Below, piece by piece: positions 34,593 to 44,231 of a DNA stretch of 64,000 nucleotides. This DNA is from Paenibacillus sp. oral taxon 786 str. D14 (lineage in GTDB: Bacteria > Bacillota > Bacilli > Paenibacillales > Paenibacillaceae), in assembly GCF_000159955.1 (NCBI RefSeq), contig NZ_GG695985.1, positions 52,647-116,646 of the forward strand. Direction: 5' to 3'. Position numbers and translations under genes: made by a program. The number at the start of each line of letters is the position of its first letter. Position 1 is the first letter of the stretch. A model generated the notes under the pieces. The model searched no databases. It saw only the letters and a list, made by a program, of their open reading frames with translations, and had not been told where the DNA came from.

Positions 34593-34614
34593 TCCCCATT
34601 CGTGCGGGCATCGA

Positions 34615-35295
34615 TCAGGATCGCGGCGTTTGCTCCTTGTAATTGAAGGAATGCCAAACCCCAAAGTTATCCTTGACGTTGATCGTGCGTCTCCCGCCCA
34701 TGGAGGCATCGACGTAGTAAGGGTAACGGCGGCTGGCGGTAAAATGACCGCGGTACGCGCCGGCAAACGTTACCGGCACAATCTCAAACCGGATCTCGCG
34801 GGGGGTTACGCTCAGAACACGGGTCGTTTGCGTGGAGTTGCCATAGTTGCTCTCATGCTTTTGCTGGACGCTGCTATCCGCTTTTAGCATATTGATGTCG
34901 CTTTGCATCGCGGTGATCGTTTCTCGCAGGCCGGTCACATCGGGAGCTCCGCCAATCTGCGGGATGCAGAGCCGTTGTCCCACCCGCAGCGAGTTCGGAT
35001 CCACTCCCGGGTTCGCTTCCAGGATGCTGGCGACGGTAACGCCGTATTCCTGCGCGATCTGATACAGCGTATCGCCGCGTTCGATGATGCGGGACACATG
35101 ATTCGGCGGGCAGGAGGGGATGCTGATCACCTGGCCGATTTGCAGGTTGTTCGGGTCAAGGCCCGGGTTCGCGGCTAAGATGCGCGTGACGCTTGATTCC
35201 AGCCGGAACGCGATGATGTTCAGCGTATCCCCAGGCTGCACCGTGTAGGGGTAGTGCTCTGCGGGGCATTGCCGATAATAATGGGAGTTAAACAA
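34615..35295 (-). CDS. Protein with two LysM domains, no signal peptide
   Basis: The 226-residue protein has two LysM peptidoglycan-binding repeats, at about residues 16-60 ('YTVQPGDTLNIIAFRLESS', 'NPNNLQIGQVISIP'-like) and 70-113 ('IIERGDTLYQIAQEYGVTVA', 'SLRVGQRLCIP'). The rest, including 'RYPYYVDASMGGRRTINVKD', is not recognised. The lack of a signal peptide is typical of LysM proteins placed in the spore coat or cortex from the mother cell, such as SafA and YaaH, so a spore role is possible but is inference. The 158 bp between this gene and ung hold nothing recognised. Confidence 0.85.
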   Translation of the reverse strand: MFNSHYYRQCPAEHYPYTVQPGDTLNIIAFRLESSVTRILAANPGLDPNNLQIGQVISIPSCPPNHVSRIIERGDTLYQIAQEYGVTVASILEANPGVDPNSLRVGQRLCIPQIGGAPDVTGLRETITAMQSDINMLKADSSVQQKHESNYGNSTQTTRVLSVTPREIRFEIVPVTFAGAYRGHFTASRRYPYYVDASMGGRRTINVKDNFGVWHSFNYKEQTPRS

Positions 35296-35453
35296 TAGAA
35301 CTTCCCCTTTCGTTTAGGCTTCTTCCTATACCGTATGCGATGCTTGGGCGTCGGTTACTGGAATCTCGCTGCGGACGGGCCGCTGTCTTCGGCAATCAAT
35401 GGGGCTGCATTGCGGATCGACGGAGGCTTGGTGCGCAGCATCGTTTGAGTTCC

Positions 35454-36128
35454 TTACAAATCCGGAATCTGCCAATCGATTTCAGCTAAACCTTTCGAGC
35501 GCAAAAATTGATTGGCCCGCGAAAACGGCCGACTGCCCAGAAATCCCCGATGAGCCGACAAAGGGCTGGGGTGCGGTGACTTGATCAAATGATGCTCGCG
35601 GTTTGTGATCAGGACCGCTTTTTTCTGGGCATGGCTGCCCCACAGCAGGAACACGACCGGCTCCCGCTTCTGGTTGAGCGTTTCGATCACCTTGTCAGTG
35701 AATGTCTCCCACCCGATGTCCTTATGGGAGTTCGGGGTATCGGCCCGCACGGTCAGGACGGTGTTGAGCAGCAGCACGCCTTGCTTTGCCCATGGGACCA
35801 AATAGCCGTTGTTAGGGATACGGCAGCCCAAATCGTCCCGCAGTTCCTTGAACATGTTCTGCAGGGAAGGCGGAGCTTTGACCCCCGGTTTGACGGAGAA
35901 GCTGAGCCCATGTGCCTGTCCTGGGCCGTGGTATGGATCCTGGCCGAGAATCACCACTTTGGTGTCGGCGAAGGACGTATAATGGAGCGCGTTAAATATA
36001 TCATACATATCGGGATAAATCGTTCGGGTACGGTATTCATTCGCCAGAAACTGGCGCAGCTGCAAATAGTACGGTTTCTTGAATTCGGGCTCCAGGAAGG
36101 GGGCCCAATCATTGTGAAGAATCGTCAA
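35454..36128 (-). CDS. ung: Uracil-DNA glycosylase
   Basis: The 224-residue family-1 enzyme has the water-activating loop [16 protein letters not shown], 'LLLNTVLTV', '[11 protein letters not shown]' and the DNA-intercalation loop [11 protein letters not shown]. It removes uracil from DNA at the start of base excision repair. Length and motifs are standard. Confidence 0.97.
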   Translation of the reverse strand: MTILHNDWAPFLEPEFKKPYYLQLRQFLANEYRTRTIYPDMYDIFNALHYTSFADTKVVILGQDPYHGPGQAHGLSFSVKPGVKAPPSLQNMFKELRDDLGCRIPNNGYLVPWAKQGVLLLNTVLTVRADTPNSHKDIGWETFTDKVIETLNQKREPVVFLLWGSHAQKKAVLITNREHHLIKSPHPSPLSAHRGFLGSRPFSRANQFLRSKGLAEIDWQIPDL

Positions 36129-36221
36129 GCCGAGTCACCTCGCAAGTTCTAGAATGCTTATGTAGGCTTCGACATCAGCGAGCCTAGTTCCTCCTTGACG
36201 CGTGCGAAGGCGCTCGCTTGC

Positions 36222-36251
36222 TTGGAACACCGTGCTAGAATTCAATATAAT
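36222..36251 (+). promoter_or_regulatory. Promoter of the MarR-family gene
   Basis: TTGGAA (36222-36227) and TATAAT (36246-36251) are 18 bp apart, 35 bp before the ATG. Confidence 0.6.
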
Positions 36252-36285
36252 AGAGGTAATGTACTAACGGGCGGGAGGACAGGCG

Positions 36286-36768
36286 ATGAATAAGCAGGAA
36301 CAGGTACTCCTGGAATTCAGGAATTTATTTAATAAACTGGTCTGGCTCAATAAAATGAAAATAGAAGACCGACTGAAAGGGGTTAAGCCTTCCGAAGTCC
36401 ATTGTATCGAGGCGATTGGGAAGCAGGCGGAGCCCAATGTGACTCGGCTTGCTGAGACCCTCTATATGACGCGAGGAGCCATTACGAAATTAACGAAGAA
36501 GCTGATGGACAAAGGTCTGATCGAAAGCTATCAGAAGCCGGACAACAAGAAAGAAATCTATTTTAAACTGACCGCGCAAGGTCAGAACATTTTTGATATC
36601 CACGAAGAGTTGCATGAGGAACTGCAAGCGCGCGATCAAGCCGTATTTGAGCAGGTGACGGAGGAGCAATTTGATCAGATGCTGCACTTTATTGAACGAT
36701 ATAGCCGACACTTAGATGAGGAAATGAAGAAACAAGGGATCTCCCTGCACGACATCAGCAGGAAGTGA
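36286..36768 (+). CDS. MarR-family transcriptional regulator
   Basis: The 160-residue protein has the MarR winged helix: 'VKPSEVHCIEAIGKQAEPNV', 'LAETLYMTRGAITKLTKKLM' (recognition helix) and 'KEIYFKLTAQG' (wing). It is followed by a terminator and then a truncated transporter, which it may once have controlled. A GGGAGGAC site lies before the ATG. Confidence 0.92.
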   Translation: MNKQEQVLLEFRNLFNKLVWLNKMKIEDRLKGVKPSEVHCIEAIGKQAEPNVTRLAETLYMTRGAITKLTKKLMDKGLIESYQKPDNKKEIYFKLTAQGQNIFDIHEELHEELQARDQAVFEQVTEEQFDQMLHFIERYSRHLDEEMKKQGISLHDISRK

Positions 36769-36796
36769 TTTGGCACAACACATAGTTAAATTCCAG

Positions 36797-36832
36797 GCAG
36801 TCCACTCGATTAGGAGCGACTGCTTTTTTTTT
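36797..36832 (+). terminator. Terminator after the MarR gene
   Basis: GCAGTC (36797-36802) pairs with GACTGC (36818-36823), followed by a run of eight or more T. Confidence 0.75.
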
Positions 36833-36842
36833 GTTTCGATAA

Positions 36843-38201
36843 TTGTTGACAAGGAAACAAATTGCTCCTATGCTTGATTCAACGATGGTGAATATCGCGA
36901 TCGATATCCTCACCAAAGATTTTCAGACGACGCTGGATATTATTCAATGGTCCATCACCGGTTATGTGCTTGCCCTTGCGATGGCGGTACCGGTCTCCGG
37001 CTGGCTGATGAACCAATTTAACGGGAAGAAGATTTTTGTCGGCGCCGTTGTTGCTTTTGGCATTATCTCCGTCTTTGTCGGCTTCAGTTGGAATGTCTTC
37101 AGCTTTATATTTTTTCGCTTGGTGCAAGGATTTAGCGCCGGGATCATTACCACGCTGATGTTCACGCTTCTAGTCAAAACCGCAGGGCCGGATTATCTGG
37201 GGCGAGTGATGGCGATCGTCAGCACACCGATGATTTTTGGCCCCATCCTGGGACCGGTCATCGGAGGCTTCATCGTTCAATGGGCGTCCTGGCAATGGAT
37301 TTTTTTCATTAATGTGTTGATTGTTCTGATCTCCGCACCGCTGATGATGAGAAAAATCCCCAACTTCGAGCCGTTCAACCGAGACAGCAAACTAGATGTC
37401 ATTGGGATCGCCTGCTTGTCCTTCATGAGCGCTGCTTTGATCTATGGCATTACAAAGGCGGCGGACCATGCCTCGTTTAACAATCCCGAGACTTTGTTAT
37501 GGGTGGGCATCGGCCTTGCTTTAGCCGTTATCTATTTCGCGTACAACCGTTTCACGAACAATCAAACCGTACTCCCTTTGAACCTGTTTGTGCATCGGAG
37601 TTTTCTGGCTTCCAGTGTTGGACTGTTTCTGGCGAATATGGCCATTATGGGACCGATGCTCATCTTGCCGTTGTTCTTTCAAAATTTCCGGCATTTCACG
37701 GCCATTGAAGCTGCGCTTGCGTTAATTCCCCAAGGCCTAGGGATGCTCGTTACCCGTCCGTTGATCGGCAAAATGATCGATCGGATCGGCGCGAAATACG
37801 TGGTGATAGTGAGCCTGATTCTATCGCTGATCGGGTCCGTTCCGCTGATCTTTATCACTGATCAAACGAGCATGGTATGGATTTCCCTTGTCTTGTTTAT
37901 TCGGGGAACCAGCATCGGGGGCATTAATCTCCCGTTAACGAGTGACGCCTATACGGGACTAAACGATCATCAGCTTTCGGAAGCCGGCGTTGGGATCAAT
38001 ATCATCGAGAACCTGGGTGCCAGCTTTGGCTCAGCGGTGATCGCCACTGTTGTTGCAACAGTCGTCCAAGGCCTGCAACCCACGGTGGCAAATAGCTTAA
38101 AGGGCTATCACGCCGGATTCCTGGTTTCCACCCTCGTCCTCATTCTGATTTTTATCCCCGGGCTGTTCCTCACCCATAAGAAGAGGGCGATGAGCGCATA
38201 A
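36843..38201 (+). CDS. DHA2-type MFS transporter, probably 5'-truncated
   Basis: The frame encodes 452 residues with the DHA2 motifs 'MLDSTMVNIAIDILTKDFQT', 'FRLVQGFSAGIITTLMFTLL' and 'IVSTPMIFGPILGPVIGGFI'. Homologues have a first membrane helix of ~15-20 residues before 'MLDST'; here only nine unrelated residues precede it, the start would have to be TTG, and no ribosome site is present. TTGACA (36846-36851) and TATGCT (36869-36874) overlap the presumed coding start, which is not a sensible layout for an intact gene. Either the real start was lost by a deletion at ~36840 or translation begins at the internal ATG at 36870 without helix 1. The rest of the gene is intact. Confidence 0.7.
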   Translation: MLTRKQIAPMLDSTMVNIAIDILTKDFQTTLDIIQWSITGYVLALAMAVPVSGWLMNQFNGKKIFVGAVVAFGIISVFVGFSWNVFSFIFFRLVQGFSAGIITTLMFTLLVKTAGPDYLGRVMAIVSTPMIFGPILGPVIGGFIVQWASWQWIFFINVLIVLISAPLMMRKIPNFEPFNRDSKLDVIGIACLSFMSAALIYGITKAADHASFNNPETLLWVGIGLALAVIYFAYNRFTNNQTVLPLNLFVHRSFLASSVGLFLANMAIMGPMLILPLFFQNFRHFTAIEAALALIPQGLGMLVTRPLIGKMIDRIGAKYVVIVSLILSLIGSVPLIFITDQTSMVWISLVLFIRGTSIGGINLPLTSDAYTGLNDHQLSEAGVGINIIENLGASFGSAVIATVVATVVQGLQPTVANSLKGYHAGFLVSTLVLILIFIPGLFLTHKKRAMSA

Positions 38202-38202
38202 A

Positions 38203-38232
38203 ACAAGCCGCGAGGTTCTCCTCGCGGCTTCA
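38203..38232. terminator. Bidirectional terminator
   Basis: AAGCCGCGAGG pairs with CCTCGCGGCTT around TTCT. The minus strand continues with GTTTTA, so it serves gnd best. Confidence 0.8.
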
Positions 38233-38241
38233 GTTCATTCT

Positions 38242-39654
38242 TTATTTATCAAGCCATTGGAAATGGAAGGTGCCTTCTTGGTCAACGCGTTCGAACGTAT
38301 GGGCGCCGAAGTAGTCGCGTTGGGCTTGCAGCAGGTTAGCAGGCAACCGCTCGGAACGGTAGCTGTCGTAGTAAGCCAGAGCGGAGGAGAAGGCCGGTAT
38401 CGGAATGCCGCGGGTTACAGCAGTGGCAACCACTTGTCTCCAAGCGTCTTGGTAGTTCTCGACGACATTCTTGAAGTAATCGTCGAGCAGCAGGTTTTTC
38501 AGATTCGGGTCGCGATCGTACGCATCTTTAATATTTTGCAGGAAGCGAGCCCGAATGATGCAACCGCCGCGGAAGATCATGGCGATGGCGCCATAATTCA
38601 GATCCCAGCCATATTCCTCGGAAGCGAGACGCATTTGCGCGAAGCCTTGGGCGTACGATGCGATCTTGCTGGCGTACAGCGCCTTGCGGACCGCTTCAAT
38701 GAATGCTTCCTTATCGCCGTCATACGGCTGGGTGGCCGGACCGTTCAACCGTTTGCTGGCGGCCACGCGTTCGCTCTTCATTGCGGAGATGAAGCGGGCA
38801 AACACCGACTCGGTGATGATCGACAGCGGTACGCCAAGATCGAGGGCGCTTTGGCTCGTCCATTTGCCAGTACCTTTCTGGCCGGCGGAGTCCAGGATCA
38901 CGTCCACCATCGGTTTGCCGGTAGCTGGATCCTTCTTGCCAAAGATGTCTGCCGTGATTTCGATCAGGTAGCTGTCCAGCTCACCGCTATTCCATTCCGT
39001 AAAAATCTTGTGCAGTTCATCAACGCTCAGCCCCAGCACATCCTTCAACAAATGGTACGCTTCGCCGATTAGCTGCATATCCCCGTACTCGATCCCGTTG
39101 TGAACCATTTTCACGTAGTGGCCGGCACCGTCCGGGCCGATGTAGGTGGAGCAAGGATCGCCGTTCACTTTGGCCGAAATCGCCGTCAAGATTGGCTCAA
39201 CCAATTCGTAGGCGTCCCGTTGGCCGCCGGGCATGATCGCCGGGCCTTTCAGCGCGCCTTCCTCGCCGCCGGATACGCCGGCGCCGATAAAGCGGATGCC
39301 TTGGGCTTCCAGCAGCTTGTTGCGGCGCTGGGTGTCCGGGAAGTGGGCGTTCCCGCCGTCGATCAAGATGTCCCCTTTCTCAAGGTAAGGGACCAGTTGG
39401 TTGATCGTGTCGTCGGTTGGCTTGCCGGCTTTCACCATAATTAGAATTTTACGCGGCGTTTCCAGCGATTGCACAAATTCCTCGATGCTGTAGGTGCCAA
39501 CGAAATTTTTGCCCGGCGCTTCCTCCAGCAGTTCTTTGGTTTTCTCAGGCGAACGATTATACAATGCAACGGAGAAGCCTTTGCTTTCGATGTTAAGCGC
39601 GAGGTTCTTGCCCATGACGGCGAGACCAATCACGCCGATTTGTTGTTTTTTCAT
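38242..39654 (-). CDS. gnd: 6-phosphogluconate dehydrogenase (decarboxylating)
   Basis: The 470-residue protein has the NADP motif '[17 protein letters not shown]', the substrate motif '[20 protein letters not shown]' and '[20 protein letters not shown]' with the catalytic Lys. It converts 6-phosphogluconate to ribulose 5-phosphate with NADPH. Length is typical of the long form. It is the last gene of zwf-tal-gnd; a GGAGG site precedes the ATG. Confidence 0.97.
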   Translation of the reverse strand: MKKQQIGVIGLAVMGKNLALNIESKGFSVALYNRSPEKTKELLEEAPGKNFVGTYSIEEFVQSLETPRKILIMVKAGKPTDDTINQLVPYLEKGDILIDGGNAHFPDTQRRNKLLEAQGIRFIGAGVSGGEEGALKGPAIMPGGQRDAYELVEPILTAISAKVNGDPCSTYIGPDGAGHYVKMVHNGIEYGDMQLIGEAYHLLKDVLGLSVDELHKIFTEWNSGELDSYLIEITADIFGKKDPATGKPMVDVILDSAGQKGTGKWTSQSALDLGVPLSIITESVFARFISAMKSERVAASKRLNGPATQPYDGDKEAFIEAVRKALYASKIASYAQGFAQMRLASEEYGWDLNYGAIAMIFRGGCIIRARFLQNIKDAYDRDPNLKNLLLDDYFKNVVENYQDAWRQVVATAVTRGIPIPAFSSALAYYDSYRSERLPANLLQAQRDYFGAHTFERVDQEGTFHFQWLDK

Positions 39655-39702
39655 ATATACCTACCTCCAAACCTATCCTCTCTAATCTATGAGGTAAAGC
39701 TC

Positions 39703-40368
39703 TTATTTTACGGATTTCTTCCAATCGGCCGCGAACTTCTCCAGCCCTTGATCCGTCAGCGGATGTTTGGCCAGTTGTTCGATGACCGCGAACGGAATAG
39801 TAGCGATATGCGCTCCAGCTAAAGCTACGCGGGTAACGTGATCCGGATGGCGGACAGAAGCGGCGATGATTTGCGTATCCAGGTTATGCACACGGAACAG
39901 CTCCGCAACTTTCGATACTAGCTGCACGCCGTCTTCGGAAATGTCGTCCAAGCGGCCGAGGAACGGCGATACATAAGTAGCGCCTGCACGAGCGGCCAGC
40001 AAAGCCTGGTTGACCGTAAAGATCAAGGTGACGTTGGTCTTGACACCTTTTTGCGCCAAATATTTGGTTGCTTCGAGACCTGCCAGCGTCATTGGCAGTT
40101 TAATCGTGATTCGTGGATCATGGTTGTTGATTTTGATCAGCTCTTCCGCTTGGGCAATCATCTCTTCGGCTGTGACTGCATCCGGCGTGACTTCCGCCGA
40201 AACGGACTCCACGTCGGGGACGGCCTTCAAGATTTCCTCAATGCGGTCCTCGAACTTGACGCCTTCTTTGGCGACGAGGGAAGGATTGGTTGTCACCCCG
40301 GATAAGACACCGATTTTATGGGCTTTTTTAATGTCTTCCAGATTGGCCGTGTCAACAAAAAATTTCAT
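39703..40368 (-). CDS. tal: Transaldolase (small, TalC/MipB-like type)
   Basis: The 221-residue protein is of the small transaldolase/F6P-aldolase group. The Schiff-base Lys is in '[14 protein letters not shown]' and the rest reads '[20 protein letters not shown]', '[13 protein letters not shown]' and '[13 protein letters not shown]'. Members in Bacillales act as transaldolases. It lies between zwf and gnd in the pentose-phosphate operon, which supports that function. A GGAGGG site precedes the ATG. Confidence 0.95.
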   Translation of the reverse strand: MKFFVDTANLEDIKKAHKIGVLSGVTTNPSLVAKEGVKFEDRIEEILKAVPDVESVSAEVTPDAVTAEEMIAQAEELIKINNHDPRITIKLPMTLAGLEATKYLAQKGVKTNVTLIFTVNQALLAARAGATYVSPFLGRLDDISEDGVQLVSKVAELFRVHNLDTQIIAASVRHPDHVTRVALAGAHIATIPFAVIEQLAKHPLTDQGLEKFAADWKKSVK

Positions 40369-40435
40369 CGTAATCCCTCCAAATTTATAAATTTTAGATT
40401 TGAACGATCAGGGGCAAAAAGTTCCGTATTCCCCC

Positions 40436-41968
40436 TTATTTGATGGACAAGGACTCTTGAGACGATGGGTTACCGGTGCTCTCTGCGGAGGTTGCCGCTT
40501 CGCTATCGCGGTCGAACCACCACTCGAACCCGTCTTTGGTCAGCAGCTCGTAAGCCGCTTGCGGACCGAAGCTGCCTGCCGGATATGGATATAACGGCAC
40601 CTCATTCGCAGCGTAAGCATCCAGGATTGGTTGCACCCATTTCCAGGACAACTCGACCTCATCCCAATGCGCAAAGAAGGAGGAGTCGCCGCGAAGTGCG
40701 TCATAAATCAGGTTCTCATAGGCTTCAGGCACTTCACTGCCGCTCTTATGGGAGCCGATCAGCACCTTCGTGAGATCCTGTTGCTGAGCTTCGCCTTCCG
40801 TATTCAGACGCAGGTAAATGCTCTCGTTCGGGCTGATTTCGAACACGAGCAAATTCGGTTTACCGCCGTAGTTGGCTGTGGAGACTTGCTTCACCGGCTC
40901 GCGGAACTCAATGACGATCCGTGTGGCTTTCTCCTTCATGCGTTTGCCGGTACGGATGTAAATCGGAATTCCGCGCCAGAAATCGTCATCGATTTGCAGT
41001 TTGGCTGCGATGAAGGTATCGTTTTGGGAATCCTGCGGGATCCCGGCTTCGTCTTTATAACCGACAACCGGTTTCCCTTGAATGGTCCCGCTTGTATATT
41101 GACCGCGGACCACTTGGGTTGCGACGTCTTGACGCAGCAGCGGCTCCAGTGATTGCATCACATGCTTCTTCTTCGAGCGCACTTGCTCCGAATCGTCGCC
41201 TTTCGGCAGATGGGCGGCAAGCATCATCAGTAGCTGCAGCATATGATTCTGGAACATATCGCGCAAGGCACCGGAATGGTCGTAATACCCGGCTCTTTCC
41301 TCAACGCCAACGGTTTCGCTGGCCGTAATTTGCACGTTTGCGATGTAACGGTTATTCCAGGAAGCCTGGAGCACCGGATTCGTTTGCTGCAGCAGATGAA
41401 GCTTCTGTACCATCGGTTTGCCGAGGTAGTGGTCGATGCGGAAAATTTCCTCTTCGGTAAAAGCTTTGCTAAGCTGTGCATTGAAATCGCGGGCGGATTG
41501 GAGATCGCGGCCAAACGGTTTTTCAATGACAAGCCGTTTCCAGCCTTTCGTGTCGCCTAGTCCGCTGTCTTGAATATGGTTTGCAATTGTCTCGAACAGC
41601 TCTGGACCAACCGACAGATAAAATAACCGATTGGGCTCCGCCCCTAGGGCCTGTTCGCGTTCTTCAACGAGCTTCAGCAGGCTTTGATAGTCTTCCTTGC
41701 GGTCGACGTTCAGGACATGATAGCGAAAGAAGCTGAGAAATTTGTTCACAGCCTCTGCATCGCTGGCTTCCCGTCGTGAAAAGCTGTGCAGAGATCGTTC
41801 GATGTTTGCCTTAAAGGTTTCATCGGACCATTCTCTGCGGCCCAAGCCGATTACGCTAAAAACTTCCGGCAGCTTTCCATCCAAAAACAAATTAAACAAG
41901 GCAGGGTAAATTTTGCGTTTCGCTAGATCCCCAGTTGCCCCAAACAATACAAACGTATTGGCATCCAT
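40436..41968 (-). CDS. zwf: Glucose-6-phosphate 1-dehydrogenase
   Basis: The 510-residue protein has the NADP motif 'FGATGDLAKRKIYPALF', the active-site peptide 'RIDHYLGKPMVQ' and 'EKPFGRDLQSA'. It starts the oxidative pentose-phosphate path and yields NADPH. It is first in the operon zwf-tal-gnd (gaps 67 and 48 bp). GAGAGGAGAG precedes the ATG at 41968. Confidence 0.97.
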   Translation of the reverse strand: MDANTFVLFGATGDLAKRKIYPALFNLFLDGKLPEVFSVIGLGRREWSDETFKANIERSLHSFSRREASDAEAVNKFLSFFRYHVLNVDRKEDYQSLLKLVEEREQALGAEPNRLFYLSVGPELFETIANHIQDSGLGDTKGWKRLVIEKPFGRDLQSARDFNAQLSKAFTEEEIFRIDHYLGKPMVQKLHLLQQTNPVLQASWNNRYIANVQITASETVGVEERAGYYDHSGALRDMFQNHMLQLLMMLAAHLPKGDDSEQVRSKKKHVMQSLEPLLRQDVATQVVRGQYTSGTIQGKPVVGYKDEAGIPQDSQNDTFIAAKLQIDDDFWRGIPIYIRTGKRMKEKATRIVIEFREPVKQVSTANYGGKPNLLVFEISPNESIYLRLNTEGEAQQQDLTKVLIGSHKSGSEVPEAYENLIYDALRGDSSFFAHWDEVELSWKWVQPILDAYAANEVPLYPYPAGSFGPQAAYELLTKDGFEWWFDRDSEAATSAESTGNPSSQESLSIK

Positions 41969-42072
41969 CTAGGTTCTCTCCTCTCAGCATAGCTTTTCTC
42001 TTATCCATTAATGGAATACAGGTTCTCTGTTTGTGGGATCCGGGATGTTGCCCATTCCCAACCTCTAAGCTA

Positions 42073-42121
42073 TGGATTATTTGGAATGACTCCAATATAA
42101 TACGAATATCACCATAGGTGA
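42073..42121 (+). promoter_or_regulatory. Promoter and palindrome before the LysR gene
   Basis: TGGATT (42073-42078) and TATAAT (42096-42101) are 17 bp apart. The palindrome TCACC-AT-A-GGTGA (42109-42121) lies at about +8 and may be an autoregulatory LysR site (T-N11-A form). The gene is divergent from zwf, so the region may also influence zwf. Confidence 0.45.
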
Positions 42122-42157
42122 AATTAATATATTTGACAGGAGCTATAGACCAGGTTT

Positions 42158-43048
42158 ATGACAAACAATTATGAACTATATAAAGTGTTTTATTGGGCAG
42201 CGAAAACCGGCAGCTTAACCCAAGCAGCCAATGCGTTGTTCCTGACGCAGCCCAGCGTCAGCCATGCCATCAAGCAGCTGGAGGAAAGCTTTGGCCTTTC
42301 GTTGTTTTACCGTAACTCCAAAGGAGTGTCGCTGACGCAGGAGGGCGCGATCTTGTACTCGTATATCGAGCAATCGCAGATCTTGATCTCCCTGGCGGAG
42401 AAAAAGATGGCCGAGCTCAAAAACCTCGAGACCGGTGTTCTGCGGATCGGCGGCAGTGACTCGTTGTTTAAGCATTACTTGCTTCCGTATTTGGAGGATT
42501 TTCATCGACGGTATCCGGACGTCGGGATTCAGCTGCTTCACGGGACAACTCCGGAGATCATGGGTTTCTTGAAGGAGGGGAAGATCGACCTGGGCGTAGC
42601 CCGGATGCCGATCGTCGATCCGCATATCGAGGTGCGGGAGGGCATTCAGCTGCAGGACTGCTTTGTGGCCGGCTGTGCCTATGCCAATCTCAAGGACAAA
42701 GTGATTTCGCTGGAAACGCTGCTGGAGCACCCGCTGATCTTGTTCTCGCGCAACAGCCGCGCCCGCATGGCGATCACCGAGCTGTTCTATGAATATGGCT
42801 ACGAGCTGAAGCCTGAAATTGAGGTTGGCAGCGTCGACCTGCTGATCGAATTGGCGCGCAAAGGACTGGGAATTTCTTATGTGGCCCGGGAGTTCGTGTC
42901 GAAGGAACTGGAGGACGGCTCGCTGTTTGAAATCAAACTGGACGTAGAGCTGCCACCGTCCCAGGTGGGCATTATGAATATGCGGAACGTGCCGCTTACG
43001 ACTGCAGCCCAGAAGTTTATGGAGGAATTCCGGTTATTTCGAAAATAA
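42158..43048 (+). CDS. LysR-family transcriptional regulator
   Basis: The 296-residue protein has the LysR helix-turn-helix at residues ~18-40 ('GSLTQAANALFLTQPSVSHA') and the effector-binding domain after it ('GVLRIGGSDSLFKHYLLPYL'). It is divergent from the zwf-tal-gnd operon, and LysR proteins often control the divergent neighbour, but nothing shows that directly. It is a single-gene unit. Confidence 0.93.
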   Translation: MTNNYELYKVFYWAAKTGSLTQAANALFLTQPSVSHAIKQLEESFGLSLFYRNSKGVSLTQEGAILYSYIEQSQILISLAEKKMAELKNLETGVLRIGGSDSLFKHYLLPYLEDFHRRYPDVGIQLLHGTTPEIMGFLKEGKIDLGVARMPIVDPHIEVREGIQLQDCFVAGCAYANLKDKVISLETLLEHPLILFSRNSRARMAITELFYEYGYELKPEIEVGSVDLLIELARKGLGISYVAREFVSKELEDGSLFEIKLDVELPPSQVGIMNMRNVPLTTAAQKFMEEFRLFRK

Positions 43049-43054
43049 CTATAA

Positions 43055-43100
43055 TAACAAGAAGGGAGGGAATTGCTAGTAAGGAATCCCTTCCTTTCTT
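43055..43100. terminator. Probable bidirectional terminator
   Basis: AAGAAGGGAGGGAATT is nearly complementary to GGAATCCCTTCCTTTCTT across a short loop; it sits between the convergent LysR and MarR genes. Confidence 0.6.
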
Positions 43101-43549
43101 CATGTTGTGAATAGCTCGTTTAAGTTCCCCCAATCAGCTTTTAGCAGCTTCTTTAACAATTCGACCTGCTCGGTTCCAAGAGCATCCGCAATAATCTGCT
43201 CCAGCGCTGCCTTGATGGTGGCGTTCTTCTCATAACAGCTTTCGCCCAACGGCGTTAATTTCAAGCTTTTTTCCTTCTTGTTATGCTGGGCTGGTATGAC
43301 CTCAACCAACCCTTTGGCTTCCAAGCTCTTAATGAATTTGTGGGTCGCCTGCCGCGAAATATCCACCTGTCTTGTTACCTGCGAAATCGTTGGATTTTGC
43401 TGATAAATCCTTGCCATGATAAACCATTCTGAGTTGGAGATATATATCTCGTTCCGTTCGTTCCACACCTGCTCACAGAGGGAGCGAAGCTGGACATGAC
43501 GTTCGCTAATCAGATCGATCAGGTTCAAAGATTCAAATTTGGGATGCAT
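43100..43549 (-). CDS. MarR-family transcriptional regulator, divergent from carD-like gene
   Basis: The 149-residue protein has the MarR winged helix 'ISQVTRQVDISRQATHKFIK' (recognition helix) with the wing 'HNKKEKSLKLTPLG'. It is transcribed divergently from the CarD-like gene, and the 150 bp between them hold two near-identical palindromes, so it probably represses both itself and its neighbour. A GGAGGGA site precedes the ATG. Confidence 0.92.
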   Translation of the reverse strand: MHPKFESLNLIDLISERHVQLRSLCEQVWNERNEIYISNSEWFIMARIYQQNPTISQVTRQVDISRQATHKFIKSLEAKGLVEVIPAQHNKKEKSLKLTPLGESCYEKNATIKAALEQIIADALGTEQVELLKKLLKADWGNLNELFTT

Positions 43550-43611
43550 GGAATCCCTCCATTTCCGTTCCTGTTGCTAGTTCTCCTACACTATACAAAG
43601 ACGGCCGGAAG

Positions 43612-43630
43612 TTGTCAATTTAGTTGACAA
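43612..43630 (+). promoter_or_regulatory. Palindromic operator 1 (MarR-type)
   Basis: TTGTCAATTTAGTTGACAA is an almost perfect 19-bp palindrome whose right half contains the -35 box TTGACA of the CarD-like gene. Confidence 0.8.
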
Positions 43631-43652
43631 ATTAACGGAAAAGGAGTATATT
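43624..43652 (+). promoter_or_regulatory. Promoter of the carD-like gene
   Basis: TTGACA (43624-43629) and TATATT (43647-43652) are exactly 17 bp apart. The -35 lies in operator 1 and operator 2 starts 8 bp after the -10. Confidence 0.85.
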
Positions 43653-43659
43653 AACAATA

Positions 43660-43674
43660 GTCAACTTAGTTGAC
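43660..43674 (+). promoter_or_regulatory. Palindromic operator 2 (MarR-type)
   Basis: GTCAACTTAGTTGAC is a perfect palindrome around one central base and shares TCAA..TTAGTTGAC with operator 1. The two centres are 46 bp apart. Confidence 0.8.
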
Positions 43675-43699
43675 AAAATAGAGGGGCGGGATCACGGCC

Positions 43700-44203
43700 A
43701 TGTTTGATAAGGGGGATTTGATCAGTTATTCGGTGCATGGCGTTTGCCGCATCGACGAGGTTTGCGTAAAATCGCTGGCCGGTGTTTCCAAGACTTATTA
43801 TGAACTGCATCCGCTGAGCAATGAGACCTTAAAAATCAGCATTCCGGTCGATAGGGCGCCCTTGCAATTGCAGAAATTGATGGGGCCGGAGGAAGCGATG
43901 GCGTTAATCGACTCTTTTATGGCACCGGGCATTCCATGGATCGATAACAATCATGAACGGCATCACAATTACAGTGCGATTGTCAAGACAGGCGACCGGG
44001 AGGGAATCGCGAAGGTTGCCAATACGTTGATGCGCAGGAAACAATGGTCTGAGCAAAATCATAAGAAACTCGGCAATCAAGACAACCAGCTGTTATTGGG
44101 CATACAGAACACTTCATTTAACGAAATGGCCATCGTGTTAAAGACCACATACGATGACGTTTTGCAGGCTGTCCAGGAGAAGGTTGCCGTGAATCAGTCA
44201 TAA
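43700..44203 (+). CDS. CarD-family (CdnL-like) transcription factor
   Basis: The 167-residue protein opens with the RNA-polymerase-interacting domain 'MFDKGDLISYSVHGVCRIDE', 'YYELHPLSNETLKISIPVDR', shared with CarD and the Mfd transcription-repair factor, followed by a helical domain ('RREGIAKVANTLMRRKQWSE'-like). CarD/CdnL proteins bind the beta subunit of RNA polymerase and stabilise open complexes at rRNA and other promoters. Most are constitutive; this one sits behind a strong promoter flanked by two MarR operators. The GAGGGGCGGG site is near the ATG. Confidence 0.9.
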   Translation: MFDKGDLISYSVHGVCRIDEVCVKSLAGVSKTYYELHPLSNETLKISIPVDRAPLQLQKLMGPEEAMALIDSFMAPGIPWIDNNHERHHNYSAIVKTGDREGIAKVANTLMRRKQWSEQNHKKLGNQDNQLLLGIQNTSFNEMAIVLKTTYDDVLQAVQEKVAVNQS

Positions 44204-44231
44204 ACGGGTTCTTTATACGAGTTATACGAGG

